5,970 bases of DNA from Desulfovibrionales bacterium GWA2_65_9 (GTDB taxonomy: Bacteria; Desulfobacterota; Desulfovibrionia; Desulfovibrionales; Desulfovibrionaceae): contig MGTN01000001.1 in NCBI GenBank assembly GCA_001799475.1, forward strand, positions 9,503 through 15,472, read 5' to 3'. Below, one piece after another: positions 5,754 to 5,970 of this stretch; within the stretch, counting starts at the first letter, position 1, and every line of letters begins with the position of its first letter. The notes below the pieces were generated by a model that had not been told where the DNA came from, did no database searches, and worked only from the letters and a program-made list of their open reading frames with translations. The translations under genes and the position numbers were made by a program.

Positions 5754-5766
5754 TTCAGGTCGCAGT
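5730..5766 (+). promoter_or_regulatory. UGA selenocysteine codon with candidate bacterial SECIS hairpin
   Basis: Directly after UGA (5730-5732) the RNA can fold into a hairpin. A lower 3-bp stem is GCU 5739-5741 with AGU 5764-5766 (including one G-U pair). A 5'-side bulge GUG (5742-5744) contains an unpaired U. A 7-bp upper stem is GCGGCCU 5745-5751 with AGGUCGC 5757-5763 (including one G-U pair). The apical loop is AGUUC (5752-5756). Counting the U of UGA as 1, the loop G and U are nucleotides 24 and 25 and the bulged U is 14; in E. coli fdhF the key bases are loop G23-U24 and bulged U17. The upper stem is longer than in fdhF. SelB binding is inferred. A competing 7-bp pairing (5740-5746 with 5759-5765) has a larger loop. 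Confidence 0.6.
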
Positions 5767-5794
5767 TCCCCTTCCGCAGCTATCCTTTATGCAG

Positions 5795-5970
5795 CTACCC
5801 CTCCGCTGAATCCACTGGCGTGCAGGCGCGTCCCTTGAGCCCAAACACATAGTGCAGGGCCTTCTGCACTGTGGGCGAAAACAGCTTCTCGCCAACGATG
5901 CGCCCGGCCACAGCCTTAGCCATCTCCGAGCGCGTGGGGTACGAATGAACGATGCCCGCCAGGGTGGTGA
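5795..5970 (-). CDS. Pyridine nucleotide-disulfide oxidoreductase / mercuric-reductase-like, C-terminal fragment
   Basis: Only the last 57 complete codons are inside the window; the gene begins beyond its right edge. The peptide carries the end of the dimerisation domain of flavoprotein disulfide reductases: LAGIVHSYPTRSEMAKAVAG, comparable to the 'HxHPTxxE' region of dihydrolipoamide dehydrogenase and the YPT variant of mercuric-reductase-like proteins. The position that is a catalytic His in dihydrolipoamide dehydrogenase or glutathione reductase is Tyr here (SYPT), so this is likely a divergent, mercuric-reductase-like branch rather than a classic dehydrogenase. The rest (about residues 24-57 of the fragment) is a basic tail ending TPVDSAEG. 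It converges on arsS with 41 nt between the two stop codons. Substrate unknown; the FAD and active-site parts are not visible. Confidence 0.75.
   Translation of the reverse strand, partial: TTLAGIVHSYPTRSEMAKAVAGRIVGEKLFSPTVQKALHYVFGLKGRACTPVDSAEG

Noticed and set aside
5776..5800. Direct repeat GCAGCTATCC / GCAGCTACCC between arsS and the last gene.
   Set aside because: Only two 10-nt copies with one mismatch; too short to mean much, and the second runs into the coding end of the minus-strand gene.

Overview
The window reads as a high-GC (by eye, around 60% or more) bacterial chromosome segment. It most resembles a sulfate-reducing deltaproteobacterium of the Desulfovibrio type. That placement is inference, resting on the ArsS-type radical SAM protein with a probable selenocysteine, the GC-rich codon use, and an intergenic GGGGC-nnn-GCCCC element of a kind I associate with such genomes.

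Layout, left to right. Position 1-486 (+) is the C-terminal half of an EamA/DMT-family membrane transporter. Position 553-1269 (+) is a YgjP-type zinc metallopeptidase with an intact HExxH site and RWG-C motif. Position 1270-1503 is a gene-poor gap that turns AT-rich; it holds GC-rich hairpins and a perfect 11-bp inverted repeat (GCACTACAAAA) with a third half-copy. Position 1504-2946 (-) is a six-TM, HAMP, HD-GYP protein, a likely membrane c-di-GMP phosphodiesterase. Position 2947-3307 is a divergent intergenic region with a plausible sigma-70 promoter for the rightward genes and a doubtful 39-codon ORF on the other strand.

The rightward cluster is the heart of the window. It contains an msrAB fusion (3308-4432), an AhpD/CMD-family peroxidase-like protein with a CPYC motif (4466-4795), and an arsS-like radical SAM gene (4803-5753). 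Gaps are 33 nt and 7 nt, so one transcript is likely. The last 176 bases (5795-5970, -) are the C-terminus of a mercuric-reductase-like or pyridine nucleotide-disulfide oxidoreductase, convergent with arsS.

The most important reading is at the end of arsS. A naive ORF stops at TGA 5730-5732, but the same frame continues Gly-Gly-Ala-Val-Ala-Ala to TAG at 5751-5753. This restores the family's C-terminal Cys/Sec-Gly-Gly motif, with TGA exactly at the Cys/Sec position. A hairpin just downstream has a 3-nt bulge containing U and an AGUUC loop whose GU lies 24-25 nt from the U of the UGA, close to the geometry of the E. coli fdhF SECIS. I therefore annotate arsS as a selenoprotein gene (Sec310 of 316).

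How the genes may work together: ArsS and the AhpD-like protein belong to the arsenosugar-associated gene set. MsrAB repairs oxidised methionine and may be exported through an N-terminal signal peptide, with a second internal start for a cytoplasmic form. The grouping suggests an arsenic or oxidative-stress operon. The arsenite methyltransferase ArsM is not in this window.
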